DNA from: Rahnella aquatilis CIP 78.65 = ATCC 33071
Lineage (GTDB): Bacteria; Pseudomonadota; Gammaproteobacteria; Enterobacterales; Enterobacteriaceae
Length of the DNA stretch: 64,000 nucleotides
Reading direction: 5' to 3'
NCBI RefSeq assembly: GCF_000241955.1
Contig: NC_016818.1
Span: forward strand, 2,232,001-2,296,000
Positions within the stretch are counted from its first letter, which is position 1. The number at the start of each line of letters is the position of its first letter. Positions 18,481 to 27,810 of this stretch are shown piece by piece. Under the pieces are notes generated by a model. It worked only from the letters and a program-made list of their open reading frames with translations. It was not told where the DNA came from and made no database searches. A program made the translations under genes and the position numbers.

Positions 18481-18702
18481 TCTGGATCCTTTTGGTTAGT
18501 CCTTTTCATCCTCAGCAGGCGTGGGGCGGCCACCCGGATAAAGTCAGGATTTAGCAGTGAACGTAGGCATCAGCAGGCAGGGCTGATGGCCATGCCTGTA
18601 AAATGTATGGTTAAATATTTTATGTTATAAAAAATAAATAGTGATATGTCTTGTTTGATTTCCTTAGTGCGGATTTATACAAGGTTTTAACGATTGAGCA
18701 TT

Positions 18703-18730
18703 ATTATAAATGCAAATCATTATCATTCAA
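18703..18730 (-). promoter_or_regulatory. dfoJ promoter
   Basis: On the - strand the -35 is TTGAAT (18730-18725) and the -10 is a consensus TATAAT (18708-18703), with a 16-bp spacer. Transcription would begin near 18696, giving a leader of about 215 bases before dfoJ. Confidence 0.75.
18711..18729. promoter_or_regulatory. Fur box over the dfoJ promoter
   Basis: The - strand sequence TGATAATGATTTGCA matches about 12 of 15 positions of the Fur 7-1-7 consensus. It fills the space between -35 and -10, so Fur-Fe2+ would block RNA polymerase. Iron repression of the siderophore operon follows from established Fur biology. Confidence 0.8.
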
Positions 18731-18777
18731 TAACGAGAGTGAACATTTGCTCATAACGAAACTTTTTGATTGTTTAA

Positions 18778-18793
18778 TGTGATCAGAGTCACA
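18778..18793. promoter_or_regulatory. CRP site upstream of dfoJ
   Basis: TGTGA-TCAGAG-TCACA has two perfect CRP half-sites at the standard 6-base spacing. Its centre is about 90 bases upstream of the predicted dfoJ start, on the same helical face as known class I CRP sites near -92.5. No other gene starts nearby on either strand. Confidence 0.75.
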
Positions 18794-19055
18794 CTAAAGC
18801 TTAAATCAAATGCAATATATACATATTCCTATGGGAAGAATCTGTATCTGTTATACGTTTGTTGACTTAAAAGGCTGGCTGTTTTGTGATGAAAAGTTAT
18901 ATTTAAGCGTAATGTTTGTAGGTGTAATAAATTTCGCTGCACAATGTTTTATACGGTGAATCAGATTATTTCAAAGTAATGGCAAAATAATGATCACCTT
19001 AAGAAGGTTGGCTGACCAGCAGGCGGGAAAATAAATTTCGGGGCAGGGCGAAAGT

Positions 19056-19081
19056 AAAAAGGCCGGTTAAGTTAACCGGCC
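19056..19081 (-). terminator. Terminator after pykA
   Basis: Stem GGCCGGTTAA / TTAACCGGCC around a single base, followed on the - strand by five T. Confidence 0.9.
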
Positions 19082-19110
19082 CCATGTTTATATCTTATTA
19101 CATTTTGACA

Positions 19111-20553
19111 TTATTCTACACGCAGAATACGGCTGGTATTGGTGGTGCCGACGGTGCTCATGACATCACCCTGGGTGATGATCACCAGATCGCCTGACAA
19201 AAGGTAACCTTTATCACGCAGTAAATTCACGGCATCCTGTGCGCCCGCCACACCGTCATTCGCGCTGTCGAAGAAGACAGGAGTCACGCCGCGGTAAATC
19301 GCGGTAAGATTCAGTGTGTGTTCGTGGCGCGACATGGCAAAGATCGGCAGACCGGAACTGATACGTGACAACATCAGCGCGGTACGACCCGATTCAGTCA
19401 TGGAAATGATCGCCGTGACGCCTTTCAGATGGTTTGCTGCATACATGGCGGACATTGCAATGGCTTCTTCGATGTTATCGAATTCCACGTCCAGGCGGTG
19501 TTTGGAGACGTTAATGCTTGGGATTTTTTCTGCGCCCAGACAAACGCGCGCCATGGCCGCCACAGTTTCAGCAGGATACTGGCCCGCTGCCGTTTCCGCT
19601 GACAGCATGACCGCATCGGTGCCATCGAGCACGGCGTTCGCGACGTCCATCACTTCTGCACGGGTTGGCATCGGATTGGTGATCATCGATTCCATCATCT
19701 GGGTCGCAGTGATCACCGCACGGTTGAGCTGACGCGCACGACGGATCAGTTTTTTCTGGATACCGACCAGCTCAGGGTCACCGATTTCAACACCCAGGTC
19801 ACCACGGGCAACCATCACGACATCGGAAGCCAGGATGATGTCATCCATTGCTTCATCCGACGCCACCGCTTCAGCGCGTTCAACTTTAGAGACGATCTGC
19901 GCATTACAGCCTGCATCGCGGGCCAGACGGCGTGCGTAGTTAAGATCTTCGCCGGTGCGTGGGAATGAAACTGCCAGATAATCTACGTCCATTTTGGCCG
20001 CAGTAATAATGTCTGCTTTATCTTTTTCAGTCAGGGCTTCGGCAGAAAGACCCCCGCCCAGCTTGTTGATGCCTTTATTGTTAGACAGCGGGCCGCCCAC
20101 GGTGACTTCCGTAAACACCTTCATGCCCTGAACTTCCAGCACTTTCAACTGCACACGGCCATCATCAAGTAACAGAATGTCACCCGGCACCACATCAGCA
20201 GGCAAACCTTTATAGTCGATACCGACTTTTTCTTTATCGCCTTCACCCTTACTCATGTTGGCATCGAGCAGGAATTTATCGCCGATATTGAGGAAAACTT
20301 TACCTTCCTTGAAGGTTGATACGCGGATTTTTGGACCTTGCAGATCACCAAGAATCGCGACGTGGCGGCCGAGGCGGGCGGCAATTTCACGCACCTTGTT
20401 TGCACGAAGAATGTGATCTTCAGCGGTTCCGTGGGAGAAATTCATACGCACAACGTTTGCACCGGCAGCAATGATCTTCTCAAGATTATTGTCGCGGTCA
20501 GTTGCAGGGCCGAGCGTGGTAACGATCTTCGTTCTTCTGAGCCTTCTGGACAT
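19111..20553 (-). CDS. pykA: Pyruvate kinase II
   Basis: The protein has 480 residues, the same length and N-terminus ([18 protein letters not shown]) as E. coli PykA. The start at 20553 has GGAG six bases upstream; a longer open frame to 20646 lacks family support. Visible motifs include [16 protein letters not shown], the substrate/metal region [13 protein letters not shown] and the cation site TATQMMESM. It makes pyruvate and ATP from phosphoenolpyruvate and is activated by AMP and sugar phosphates in the family. A HexR-like box lies 67 bases upstream. Confidence 0.97.
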   Translation of the reverse strand: MSRRLRRTKIVTTLGPATDRDNNLEKIIAAGANVVRMNFSHGTAEDHILRANKVREIAARLGRHVAILGDLQGPKIRVSTFKEGKVFLNIGDKFLLDANMSKGEGDKEKVGIDYKGLPADVVPGDILLLDDGRVQLKVLEVQGMKVFTEVTVGGPLSNNKGINKLGGGLSAEALTEKDKADIITAAKMDVDYLAVSFPRTGEDLNYARRLARDAGCNAQIVSKVERAEAVASDEAMDDIILASDVVMVARGDLGVEIGDPELVGIQKKLIRRARQLNRAVITATQMMESMITNPMPTRAEVMDVANAVLDGTDAVMLSAETAAGQYPAETVAAMARVCLGAEKIPSINVSKHRLDVEFDNIEEAIAMSAMYAANHLKGVTAIISMTESGRTALMLSRISSGLPIFAMSRHEHTLNLTAIYRGVTPVFFDSANDGVAGAQDAVNLLRDKGYLLSGDLVIITQGDVMSTVGTTNTSRILRVE

Positions 20554-20619
20554 GCCTAACTCCGTTAACTGATGAAACATGGTATTGCAAAAAAACAGCG
20601 AGCCCACATTAGGTTTAGG

Positions 20620-20634
20620 TGTAATTGTAATACA
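20620..20634. promoter_or_regulatory. HexR-like box upstream of pykA
   Basis: TGTAATTGTAATACA differs at one position from the palindrome TGTAAT-nnn-ATTACA known for HexR. It sits 67 bases before the pykA start. Confidence 0.65.
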
Positions 20635-20787
20635 AAAGGGTTTCACCTGTGTGACCCGCTGACCTCATGTCTGACATTTACCCTGCGCACTTTGCGTGAA
20701 GATTTCCTGCCAGACTCCCTATTAAATCAATGATGATACGGTCATATATTGTGTGAATGATTTGATGTGCCGACTCGAATGACGAGC

Positions 20788-21657
20788 TTACTCTGGCAGG
20801 TTTGGGACAACCATTCCCTTATCAAAGCGCGATTCTTTCAACGCTTCTTTGACCCGCTTCAGGTTATCTCTGAATTTTGCACCACGACGCAACGTAAACC
20901 CGGTAGCCAGCACATCAATCAAGGTTAACTGGGCGATTCGTGAAACCATCGGCATATAAACGTCGGTATCTTCCGGAACATCCAGTAACAGGGCCAGCGT
21001 GGCCTCATGCGCCAGTGGCGTATTAAAGGACGTGATGGCGATGACCGTGGCGTCATTTTCGCGGGCAAGCTGCGCCAGCTCGACCAGATTTTTGGTGCGG
21101 CCAGTGTGGGAAATCAGCACCACCACATCGCCTTCGCTGGAGTTCATGCAGCTCATACGCTGCATGACGATGTCATCGAAATACACCACGGGAATGTTAA
21201 AGCGGAAGAATTTATTCATGGCATCATGCGCCACGGCGGCTGAAGCGCCCAGTCCAAAGAAGGAAATCTTTTTCGCCTGGGTGAGTAAATCGACCGCACG
21301 GTTGATGGCGGTAATATCAAGGGTATTTTTCACCTGATCGAGGCTGGCCATGGCGGATTCGAAAATTTTACTGGTGTAAGCGCTGACGCTGTCGCTTTCA
21401 TCCACGTTACGGTTCACATAAGGTGTACCGTTTGCCAGACTTTGTGCCAGATGTAATTTAAAATCCGGAAACCCTTTTGTGTCGAGGCGACGGCAAAAAC
21501 GGTTTACAGTAGGTTCACTGACGTCCGCCATGCGGGCGAGAGTGGCAATACTGGAGTGAATGGCAATGTGCGGGGCTGCGAGGATAACTTCGGCGACTTT
21601 GCGTTCTGACTTACTCAGAATGTCAAGGTGGGTCTGGATTTTTTCCAACGTATTCAT
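20788..21657 (-). CDS. hexR: RpiR-family regulator HexR
   Basis: The protein has 289 residues starting MNTLEKIQTHLDILSKSERK, the family N-terminus. Upstream in-frame ATGs at 21663 and further are possible, so the start is uncertain by a few residues. An N-terminal helix-turn-helix (MADVSEPTVNRFCRRL) is followed by a SIS sugar-phosphate domain (FFGLGASAAVAHDA, ISHTGRTKN). HexR represses or activates central carbon genes and is released by 2-keto-3-deoxy-6-phosphogluconate. It lies between pykA and zwf, both of which carry candidate HexR boxes. Confidence 0.95.
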   Translation of the reverse strand: MNTLEKIQTHLDILSKSERKVAEVILAAPHIAIHSSIATLARMADVSEPTVNRFCRRLDTKGFPDFKLHLAQSLANGTPYVNRNVDESDSVSAYTSKIFESAMASLDQVKNTLDITAINRAVDLLTQAKKISFFGLGASAAVAHDAMNKFFRFNIPVVYFDDIVMQRMSCMNSSEGDVVVLISHTGRTKNLVELAQLARENDATVIAITSFNTPLAHEATLALLLDVPEDTDVYMPMVSRIAQLTLIDVLATGFTLRRGAKFRDNLKRVKEALKESRFDKGMVVPNLPE

Positions 21658-21833
21658 AAGCATGACACTCATAGGTTTCAACGATTTCTTTGAAAAGAGG
21701 AAATCGTGTTGATTTGATGAAAATATACTACGCGCTTAATGCCGTTGGCAGCGTCAGTCAGGCGAAAAAACCGCTTTTTTTGTCAGAGTTTGACCGAGAT
21801 CTAACTTTCAGTATGGTAAATTCTGTTCAGTTT

Positions 21834-21848
21834 TGTCATAAAATTACA
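21834..21848. promoter_or_regulatory. HexR-like box, hexR-zwf region (distal)
   Basis: TGTCATAAAATTACA has one mismatch to TGTAAT-nnn-ATTACA. It lies 177 bases from hexR and about 220 from zwf. Confidence 0.65.
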
Positions 21849-21967
21849 GAATGTTGTGGGTTTTGACAGCAGCTGAGAGACTTATGATAAAAACAAGGTT
21901 TTCCGCAGAGTTATCCCCCTGTCAGATCATGGTTTACGGCTCACGGGCAATCAGAGTACATTGTTGC

Positions 21968-21982
21968 TGAAATAAAATTACA
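21968..21982. promoter_or_regulatory. HexR-like box, hexR-zwf region (proximal to zwf)
   Basis: TGAAATAAAATTACA has one mismatch to the HexR palindrome, about 85 bases before the zwf start. With the copy at 21834 it makes a double site in the 408-bp divergent region, which otherwise holds promoters and an ERIC-like end fragment. Confidence 0.65.
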
Positions 21983-21983
21983 A

Positions 21984-22012
21984 TATGTACCCGAGATAAT
22001 TCGAGTTGCGGC
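21984..22012 (+). repeat. ERIC-end-like fragment upstream of zwf
   Basis: TATGTACCCGAGATAATTCG followed by AGTTGCGGC resembles one terminal arm of ERIC elements (compare the arm at 26993-27017). The rest of the element is not visible. Confidence 0.5.
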
Positions 22013-22065
22013 TCACGCACAGCAACCAGAAATATGTTAGGTATTCCTGCATTGAGGAGAAGAAC

Positions 22066-23541
22066 ATGGCGGTAACTCAGACAGCCCAGGCTTGTGATCT
22101 GGTAATTTTCGGTGCAAAGGGCGATCTTGCGCGCCGTAAGCTGTTGCCTTCCCTGTATCAGTTAGAGAAAGCGGGTCACATTCACCCGGACACCCGCATC
22201 ATCGGTGTCGGACGTGCGGAATGGGACAAAGCGGCCTATACCGAAGTGGTTAAAGAAGCGCTGACCACTTTCATGAAAGAAAAGATTGATCCGCAACTGT
22301 GGGATAAACTCAGTGCCCGTCTTGATTTCTGTAACCTTGATGTCAACGATGTGAAGCATTTCAAAGTGCTGGGCAAAATGCTCGACCAGCAAAATCGCGC
22401 CACCATTAACTACTTTGCCATTGCGCCAGGTCACTTCGGTGCGATTTGCCGCGGTCTGGGCGAAGCCGGGCTGAACAAAGAGCCTGCGCGGGTCGTGATG
22501 GAAAAACCACTGGGACACTCTCTGGAGTCTTCTCAGGTTATTAACGATCAGGTGGCGGAATACTTTGCTGAGTCCCAGGTTTACCGTATTGACCACTATC
22601 TGGGTAAAGAAACGGTACTGAACCTTCTGGCCCTGCGTTTTGCTAACAATCTGTTTGCCAGCAACTGGGATAACCGCACCATCGATCATGTGCAGATCAC
22701 CGTCGCTGAAGAAGTCGGTATCGAAGGCCGCTGGGGTTACTTCGATGACGCGGGTCAGATGCGCGACATGATCCAGAACCACTTGCTGCAAATTCTGACC
22801 ATGATCGCCATGTCGCCTCCGGCTGATCTGAGCACCGACCGTATCCGTGACGAAAAAGTGAAAGTGCTGCGATCCCTGCGCCGTATCGACCAGTCCAACG
22901 TGCGTGAAAACACCGTGCGCGGCCAGTACACCGCCGGCTTTGTGCAAGGCAAGAAAGTGCCGGGGTATCTGGAAGAAGAAGGCGCGAAAAAAACCAGCAG
23001 CACTGAGACCTTTGTTTCTATCCGCGTGGATATCGACAACTGGCAGTGGGCGGGTGTGCCGTTCTACCTGCGTACCGGTAAGCGTCTGCCGAGCAAATGT
23101 TCAGAAGTCGTGGTGTATTTCAAAAACCCTGCGCTGAACCTGTTCCGTGATTCTTACCAGCAGTTGCCGCAGAATAAACTGACGATTCGTCTGCAACCGG
23201 ACGAAGGTATCGAGATCGAAGTACTGAACAAAGTGCCGGGTCTTGAGCACAAACACCGTCTGCAAACCACCAAGCTGGATCTGAGCTTCACTGAAACCTT
23301 CAATGAACAGCATATTGCGGATGCTTACGAGCGCCTGTTGCTGGAAACCATGCGTGGGATCCAGGCGCTGTTCGTGCGTCGTGATGAAGTGGAAGAAGCC
23401 TGGAAATGGGTCGACTCCATCATGAATGCGTGGGCGGCAGAAAGCGAAGCACCAAAACCGTATCAGTCCGGGACATGGGGTCCGGTAGCGTCTGTGGCGA
23501 TGATCACCCGCGACGGTCGTTCATGGAACGAGTTCGAGTAA
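22066..23541 (+). CDS. zwf: Glucose-6-phosphate dehydrogenase
   Basis: The protein has 491 residues, the same length as in E. coli. ATG 22066 is preceded by AGGAGAAGAAC and begins [20 protein letters not shown]; a frame open from 22006 is only leader sequence. The NADP-binding [10 protein letters not shown] (16-25) and the substrate motif RIDHYLGKE are intact. It oxidises glucose-6-phosphate to 6-phosphogluconolactone, feeding the pentose phosphate and Entner-Doudoroff routes. HexR-like boxes lie upstream; eda follows after 201 bases, with no edd. Confidence 0.98.
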   Translation: MAVTQTAQACDLVIFGAKGDLARRKLLPSLYQLEKAGHIHPDTRIIGVGRAEWDKAAYTEVVKEALTTFMKEKIDPQLWDKLSARLDFCNLDVNDVKHFKVLGKMLDQQNRATINYFAIAPGHFGAICRGLGEAGLNKEPARVVMEKPLGHSLESSQVINDQVAEYFAESQVYRIDHYLGKETVLNLLALRFANNLFASNWDNRTIDHVQITVAEEVGIEGRWGYFDDAGQMRDMIQNHLLQILTMIAMSPPADLSTDRIRDEKVKVLRSLRRIDQSNVRENTVRGQYTAGFVQGKKVPGYLEEEGAKKTSSTETFVSIRVDIDNWQWAGVPFYLRTGKRLPSKCSEVVVYFKNPALNLFRDSYQQLPQNKLTIRLQPDEGIEIEVLNKVPGLEHKHRLQTTKLDLSFTETFNEQHIADAYERLLLETMRGIQALFVRRDEVEEAWKWVDSIMNAWAAESEAPKPYQSGTWGPVASVAMITRDGRSWNEFE

Positions 23542-23562
23542 CGGATAATGCATTGAGTAAAT

Positions 23563-23590
23563 GACTCCCCAAAATAATTGAAGTTGCAGC
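23563..23590 (+). repeat. Degenerate ERIC-end-like fragment after zwf
   Basis: CTCCCCAAAATAATTGAAGT followed by TGCAGC resembles an ERIC arm. It lies in the zwf-eda gap where edd sits in E. coli. Confidence 0.35.
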
Positions 23591-23742
23591 TAACACCGTT
23601 GCGGCTTCAGGTGTGGCGGGGAGGGGAGTATCGTCCAATCGGGTGTGGTCGGTTTCTGGCAGGATTTTTTATTCTGCTGGTCCCTGTGGCAGGGGCGCGC
23701 CATCAATCACAACGGTGCCTGCGGGCATAAATGGAGAACAAG

Positions 23743-24384
23743 ATGAAAAACTGGAAAACAAGCGCGGAACAAATTCTGACCTCAGGGCCGGTTGTTCCTG
23801 TGATTGTTATCAACAAACTGGAGCATGCGGTCCCGCTGGCCAAAGCACTGGTTGCCGGTGGCGTGCGTGTGCTGGAAGTGACGTTGCGTACCCCATGCGC
23901 GATGGATGCGATCCGCGCTATCGCAAAAGAAGTACCGGACGCCATCATTGGTGCGGGTACCGTGCTCAATCCTGAGCAACTGGCTGAAGTGACCGAGGCA
24001 GGTGCTCAGTTTGCGATTAGCCCTGGCCTGACTGAGTCTTTACTTAAAGCCGCCAATGCCGGTTCTATCCCTTTAATTCCCGGGATTTGTACTGTATCCG
24101 AACTGATGATGGGTCTGGATGCCGGTTTGCGTGAATTTAAATTCTTCCCGGCTGAAGCCAATGGCGGCGTGAAAGCGTTGCAGGCGATTGCCGGCCCGTT
24201 CCCGCAGGTGCGTTTCTGTCCGACCGGCGGGATTTCACCGGCGAACTATCGTGATTACCTGGCGCTGAAAAGCGTGCTGTGTATCGGTGGTTCATGGCTG
24301 GTACCAGCCGATGCGCTGGAAAGCGGTGATTACGCACGGATCACTGAACTGGCTAAAGAAGCCGTGGCCGGTGCTAAGATCTAA
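23743..24384 (+). CDS. eda: KHG/KDPG aldolase
   Basis: The protein has 213 residues starting [20 protein letters not shown], as in E. coli, with GGAGA before ATG 23743. Catalytic Glu in VLEVTLRT and the Schiff-base lysine in [11 protein letters not shown] are present. It splits 2-keto-3-deoxy-6-phosphogluconate into pyruvate and glyceraldehyde-3-phosphate and also acts on 4-hydroxy-2-oxoglutarate. Without edd beside it, its role here may be mainly in hexuronate breakdown. Confidence 0.97.
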   Translation: MKNWKTSAEQILTSGPVVPVIVINKLEHAVPLAKALVAGGVRVLEVTLRTPCAMDAIRAIAKEVPDAIIGAGTVLNPEQLAEVTEAGAQFAISPGLTESLLKAANAGSIPLIPGICTVSELMMGLDAGLREFKFFPAEANGGVKALQAIAGPFPQVRFCPTGGISPANYRDYLALKSVLCIGGSWLVPADALESGDYARITELAKEAVAGAKI

Positions 24385-24404
24385 AACTGCGACGTACTAA
24401 GAAT

Positions 24405-24430
24405 GAAAACCTCCCGCGGGAGGTTTTTTT
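24405..24430. terminator. Bidirectional terminator between eda and yoaB
   Basis: Stem AAAACCTCCC / GGGAGGTTTT with central GC and T-runs on both strands. Confidence 0.9.
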
Positions 24431-24448
24431 ATGCCTGAAAATCAGAGG

Positions 24449-24793
24449 CTAACGTGCCGCGATAATCTTAATTTCAATCTTGTATTTCGGATTCATCAGG
24501 TTGGCCTGCACGGTACAGCGCACCGGTGCATTGCCCGGCGATACCCAGGCATCCCAGGCTTCGTTCATCGCCGGGAAATCTTCTTTATTGACCAGAAACA
24601 GGGTGGCATCGAGAATTTTGCTCTTGTCTGAGCCTGCTTCAGTCAGCGCGGCATCGATGATTGCCAGTGTTTCCGTCGTCTGGTCTTTTGCATTCGCGTC
24701 CAGATTTTCCGGCACCGCCGTGTAATAAATGGTGTCGTTATGAATAACGATGTCGGACATCCGTGGTTCAGGGCGGATACGTTCGATGGTCAT
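24449..24793 (-). CDS. yoaB: RidA-family protein YoaB
   Basis: The protein has 114 residues of the RidA/YjgF fold. It closely follows E. coli YoaB (YYTAVPENLDA, APVRCTVQANLMNPKYK). The Arg in PVRCTVQA is the position used by RidA members to bind reactive imine or enamine acids. RidA itself deaminates 2-aminoacrylate; for YoaB the substrate is not known to me. It is divergent from yoaA, as in E. coli. Confidence 0.92.
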   Translation of the reverse strand: MTIERIRPEPRMSDIVIHNDTIYYTAVPENLDANAKDQTTETLAIIDAALTEAGSDKSKILDATLFLVNKEDFPAMNEAWDAWVSPGNAPVRCTVQANLMNPKYKIEIKIIAAR

Positions 24794-24935
24794 GTTTTTG
24801 GCTCCGGTTAGTCACTTTTTTTGATGGCGCTAAGGGTATCACAAAGGTTGAATGCGTTGGATTGGCAGATGGCGGTGGTAGTCGGGGCGAGGGATTGGCA
24901 TAATCACTGCTGATCCGTACAGGTAGAGAGACAGA

Positions 24936-26849
24936 GTGACAGACGATTTCGCAACAGACGGCGCACTGGCGCAGAAAATTGAAGGTTTTAAACCCCGTGA
25001 ACCTCAGCGTCTGATGGCGCAGGCTGTCAGCAAAGCCATCAGCGGTAAGCAAGGGCTGGTGGTGGAAGCCGGTACTGGTACCGGTAAAACCTACGCGTAT
25101 CTGGCACCGGCATTGCGCTCCGGCAAAAAAGTCATTATCTCCACCGGATCCAAAAACTTACAGGATCAATTGTATTCCCGTGATTTGCCCAAAGTTGCCA
25201 GTGCGCTGAACTTCAAAGGCCGTCTCGCTCTGCTGAAAGGGCGCTCAAACTATTTATGTCTGGAACGTCTGGAGCAGCAATCGCTTTCCGGCGGCGATCT
25301 CGCCAGCCAGGCGCTCAGCGAACTGGCACATCTGCGTCACTGGTCGAGCAGTACAGAAGAGGGCGATATCAGCACCTGCACCGTGGTGCCGGAAGACAGC
25401 TTTGTCTGGCCGCTGGTGACCAGTACCAACGACAATTGTCTTGGCAGTGACTGCCCGTTATACAAAGAATGCTTCGTGGTAAAAGCCCGCCGTAAGGCGA
25501 TGGACGCCGATGTGGTGGTGGTGAACCATCATCTGTTTATGGCGGATATGGTGGTGAAAGAGAGCGGCTTTGGCGAGCTGATCCCCGAAGCTGACGTGAT
25601 GATTTTTGACGAAGCGCATCAGATCCCGGACATTGCCAGCCAGTATTTTGGCCAGCAGGTCACCAGCCGCCAACTGCTTGATATGGCTAAAGACATCACC
25701 ATTGCTTACCGCACGGAGGTCCGTGACTCGGTGCAGTTGCAGAAAAGCGCGGACCGGCTGAGCCAGAGCACAATGGATTTCCGTCTGGCGCTCGGCGAGC
25801 CCGGTTTTCGCGGCAATCTTCGTGACGTTCTCAGCCAGCCCGCCATTCAGCGTGCCTTACTGTTGCTCGATGACGCGCTGGAGCTGTGCTACGACGTGGT
25901 CAAATTATCACTCGGCCGTTCTGCATTGCTGGACGCCGCGTTTGAACGGGCAACGCTTTACCGCAACCGTCTCAAGCGCCTGAAAGACGTGTCGATCCCG
26001 GGTTACAGTTACTGGTACGAATGTAACTCCCGCCATTTCGTACTGGCGCTGACGCCGTTGTCAGTGACTGACAAATTCAGCGAGATGATGAAAGAAAAAC
26101 CGGGGGCGTGGATTTTCACCTCTGCGACGCTTTCGGTGAACGACCAGTTGCATCATTTTACCGAGCGCCTGGGGCTGGATGAGGCAGAAACATTGTTGCT
26201 GCCGAGCCCGTTTGATTACGCCAGACAGGCGTTGTTGTGCGTTCCGCGCTTTTTGCCTGAATCGAACGGGCAGGGCAGTTCGAAACAGCTGGCGCGCATG
26301 CTGCGTCCGCTTATCGAAGCCAACAAAGGCCGCTGTTTCTTCTTGTGTACGTCTCATAAAATGATGCGCGAACTGGCGGAAGAATTCAGGGCCAGCCTGA
26401 CGCTGCCGGTTTTATTGCAGGGCGAAACCAGTAAGGGTCAGTTGCTGGCGCAGTTTGTCGAAGCCGGTAACGCGTTACTGGTCGCCACCAGCAGCTTCTG
26501 GGAAGGCGTGGATGTGCGTGGTGACGCGCTGTCGTGTGTAATCATCGACAAACTGCCGTTCACGTCGCCTGACGATCCGTTGCTCAAAGCCCGTATTGAG
26601 GATTGCCGTCTGCGCGGCGGAGATCCGTTCAATGACGTACAATTACCGGATGCCGTCATTACCCTTAAGCAGGGCGTCGGACGCTTGATCCGTGATACGG
26701 CTGATCGCGGCGTGATGGTGATTTGTGATAACCGGCTGGTAATGCGTCCGTATGGTGAAGTTTTCCTCAACAGTTTGCCGCCCACACCGCGCACCCGTGA
26801 TCTGGCACAAGCGATCCGCTTTTTACAGAACGCCGGAGAGCAGAATTAG
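24936..26849 (+). CDS. yoaA: DinG-family iron-sulfur helicase YoaA
   Basis: The protein has 637 residues, starting at GTG 24936. Walker A EAGTGTGKT is at 44-52 and DEAH at 225-228. Four cysteines (108, 168, 173, 179) match the Fe-S cluster positions of XPD/DinG helicases. Later helicase motifs (SFWEGVDVRG, QGVGRLIRDTADRG) are complete. In E. coli YoaA unwinds 5'-3' and works with the polymerase subunit HolC to help repair stalled forks. tsaB follows after an ERIC element. Confidence 0.95.
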   Translation: MTDDFATDGALAQKIEGFKPREPQRLMAQAVSKAISGKQGLVVEAGTGTGKTYAYLAPALRSGKKVIISTGSKNLQDQLYSRDLPKVASALNFKGRLALLKGRSNYLCLERLEQQSLSGGDLASQALSELAHLRHWSSSTEEGDISTCTVVPEDSFVWPLVTSTNDNCLGSDCPLYKECFVVKARRKAMDADVVVVNHHLFMADMVVKESGFGELIPEADVMIFDEAHQIPDIASQYFGQQVTSRQLLDMAKDITIAYRTEVRDSVQLQKSADRLSQSTMDFRLALGEPGFRGNLRDVLSQPAIQRALLLLDDALELCYDVVKLSLGRSALLDAAFERATLYRNRLKRLKDVSIPGYSYWYECNSRHFVLALTPLSVTDKFSEMMKEKPGAWIFTSATLSVNDQLHHFTERLGLDEAETLLLPSPFDYARQALLCVPRFLPESNGQGSSKQLARMLRPLIEANKGRCFFLCTSHKMMRELAEEFRASLTLPVLLQGETSKGQLLAQFVEAGNALLVATSSFWEGVDVRGDALSCVIIDKLPFTSPDDPLLKARIEDCRLRGGDPFNDVQLPDAVITLKQGVGRLIRDTADRGVMVICDNRLVMRPYGEVFLNSLPPTPRTRDLAQAIRFLQNAGEQN

Positions 26850-26888
26850 CCCTTTGTTTATGCTAAGATGCCGCCCCGAAAAAGGTTC

Positions 26889-27017
26889 TTATACCGGTCG
26901 TATTTCACGTTGCAGATGCGTTGACTGCGCTCGCTCACCCCTGTCACTTAGTTATCTAAGCTCCCGGGGATTCACAAGCTTGTCGACTTCCTGCAACCCG
27001 AAGTATTTAGGGTATAA
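26889..27017. repeat. ERIC element
   Basis: This 129-bp imperfect palindrome lies between yoaA and tsaB. Its arms are TTATACC...GTTGCAG and CTGCAAC...GGTATAA, and the core contains GTCACTTAGTTATCTAAGCT and CCGGGGATTCAC. The core matches the two standard ERIC-PCR primers (ERIC1R and ERIC2) with few differences. ERIC elements are non-coding, non-autonomous repeats of enterobacteria that are often co-transcribed and can affect mRNA stability. Here it would be read through from yoaA into tsaB. Confidence 0.93.
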
Positions 27018-27046
27018 CTTATTAATTTCCCCGCCTGAGGTTTGGC

Positions 27047-27748
27047 ATGTCCACGCGAATTTTAGCAATTGATACGGCGACAGAAGCCTGTTCCGTTGCG
27101 CTTTACAATCAGGGCGAAACACTCGCTCATTTTGAACTCTGCGCCCGCGAACATACGCAGCGCATTCTGCCGCTGGTGCAGCAGATCCTCGCCGAAGCGG
27201 GGCTTTCACTGAAACAACTCGACGCCCTGGCTTTTGGCCGGGGACCGGGCAGTTTTACTGGCGTGCGTATCGGCATTGGTATTGCTCAAGGTTTATCGCT
27301 TGGCGCAGAACTGCCTTTGTTACCCGTCTCAACATTGCAAACGATGGCGCAGGGCGCCTGTCGCCAGACCGGCGCTGACCGGGTGCTTACCGCCATTGAT
27401 GCGCGTATGGGGGAAGTCTATTGGGGCGAATTTACCCGCGATGCACAAGGTGTCTGGCATGGCGAAGATACTGAAAAGGTGATCAAACCTGAACAGCTTC
27501 TGGCGCGTGCGGGTGAGCTAACCGGGCGGTTTGCCACCGCAGGTACTGGCTGGGAAGCTTATCCACATTTGTTGGGTGAATCTCCGATGGTGGAATTATT
27601 TGATGGCAAAATGTTACTGCCGCAGGCGGAAGACATGCTGCCGCTGGCGCTCCGGCTCTGGGAAAACGGTATTCGCGTTAATCCGGAAGATGCTGAACCG
27701 ACCTACCTGCGTAATGAAGTGACGTGGAAAAAGCTGCCAGGCCGATAA
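27047..27748 (+). CDS. tsaB: tRNA threonylcarbamoyladenosine protein TsaB
   Basis: The protein has 233 residues of the ASKHA fold. Family segments are [15 protein letters not shown] at the start, [22 protein letters not shown] near 62-83 and [10 protein letters not shown]. TsaB dimerises with TsaD and, with TsaE and TsaC, makes the t6A modification on ANN-reading tRNAs. The start at 27047 gives the E. coli length. yeaY follows after 62 bases, as in E. coli. Confidence 0.96.
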   Translation: MSTRILAIDTATEACSVALYNQGETLAHFELCAREHTQRILPLVQQILAEAGLSLKQLDALAFGRGPGSFTGVRIGIGIAQGLSLGAELPLLPVSTLQTMAQGACRQTGADRVLTAIDARMGEVYWGEFTRDAQGVWHGEDTEKVIKPEQLLARAGELTGRFATAGTGWEAYPHLLGESPMVELFDGKMLLPQAEDMLPLALRLWENGIRVNPEDAEPTYLRNEVTWKKLPGR

Positions 27749-27810
27749 GTCATGGCAACTTGTGCATCAAAAGACGGTCAAAATGAAGAGTTTGCACAGG
27801 AGTCATCGTA

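Larger units (their letters stand above)
18481..19055. other. Intergenic region upstream of dfoJ
   Basis: These 575 AT-rich bases hold the dfoJ promoter, a Fur box and a CRP site (separate entries). From 18800 to 19055 I see no gene with a convincing ribosome site and no RNA gene. Confidence 0.5.

Noticed and set aside
21834..22065. Long leader and open frame before zwf as an N-terminal extension of Zwf
   Set aside because: The ATG at 22066 has a strong ribosome site and the exact E. coli N-terminus; upstream codons cover an ERIC-like fragment.
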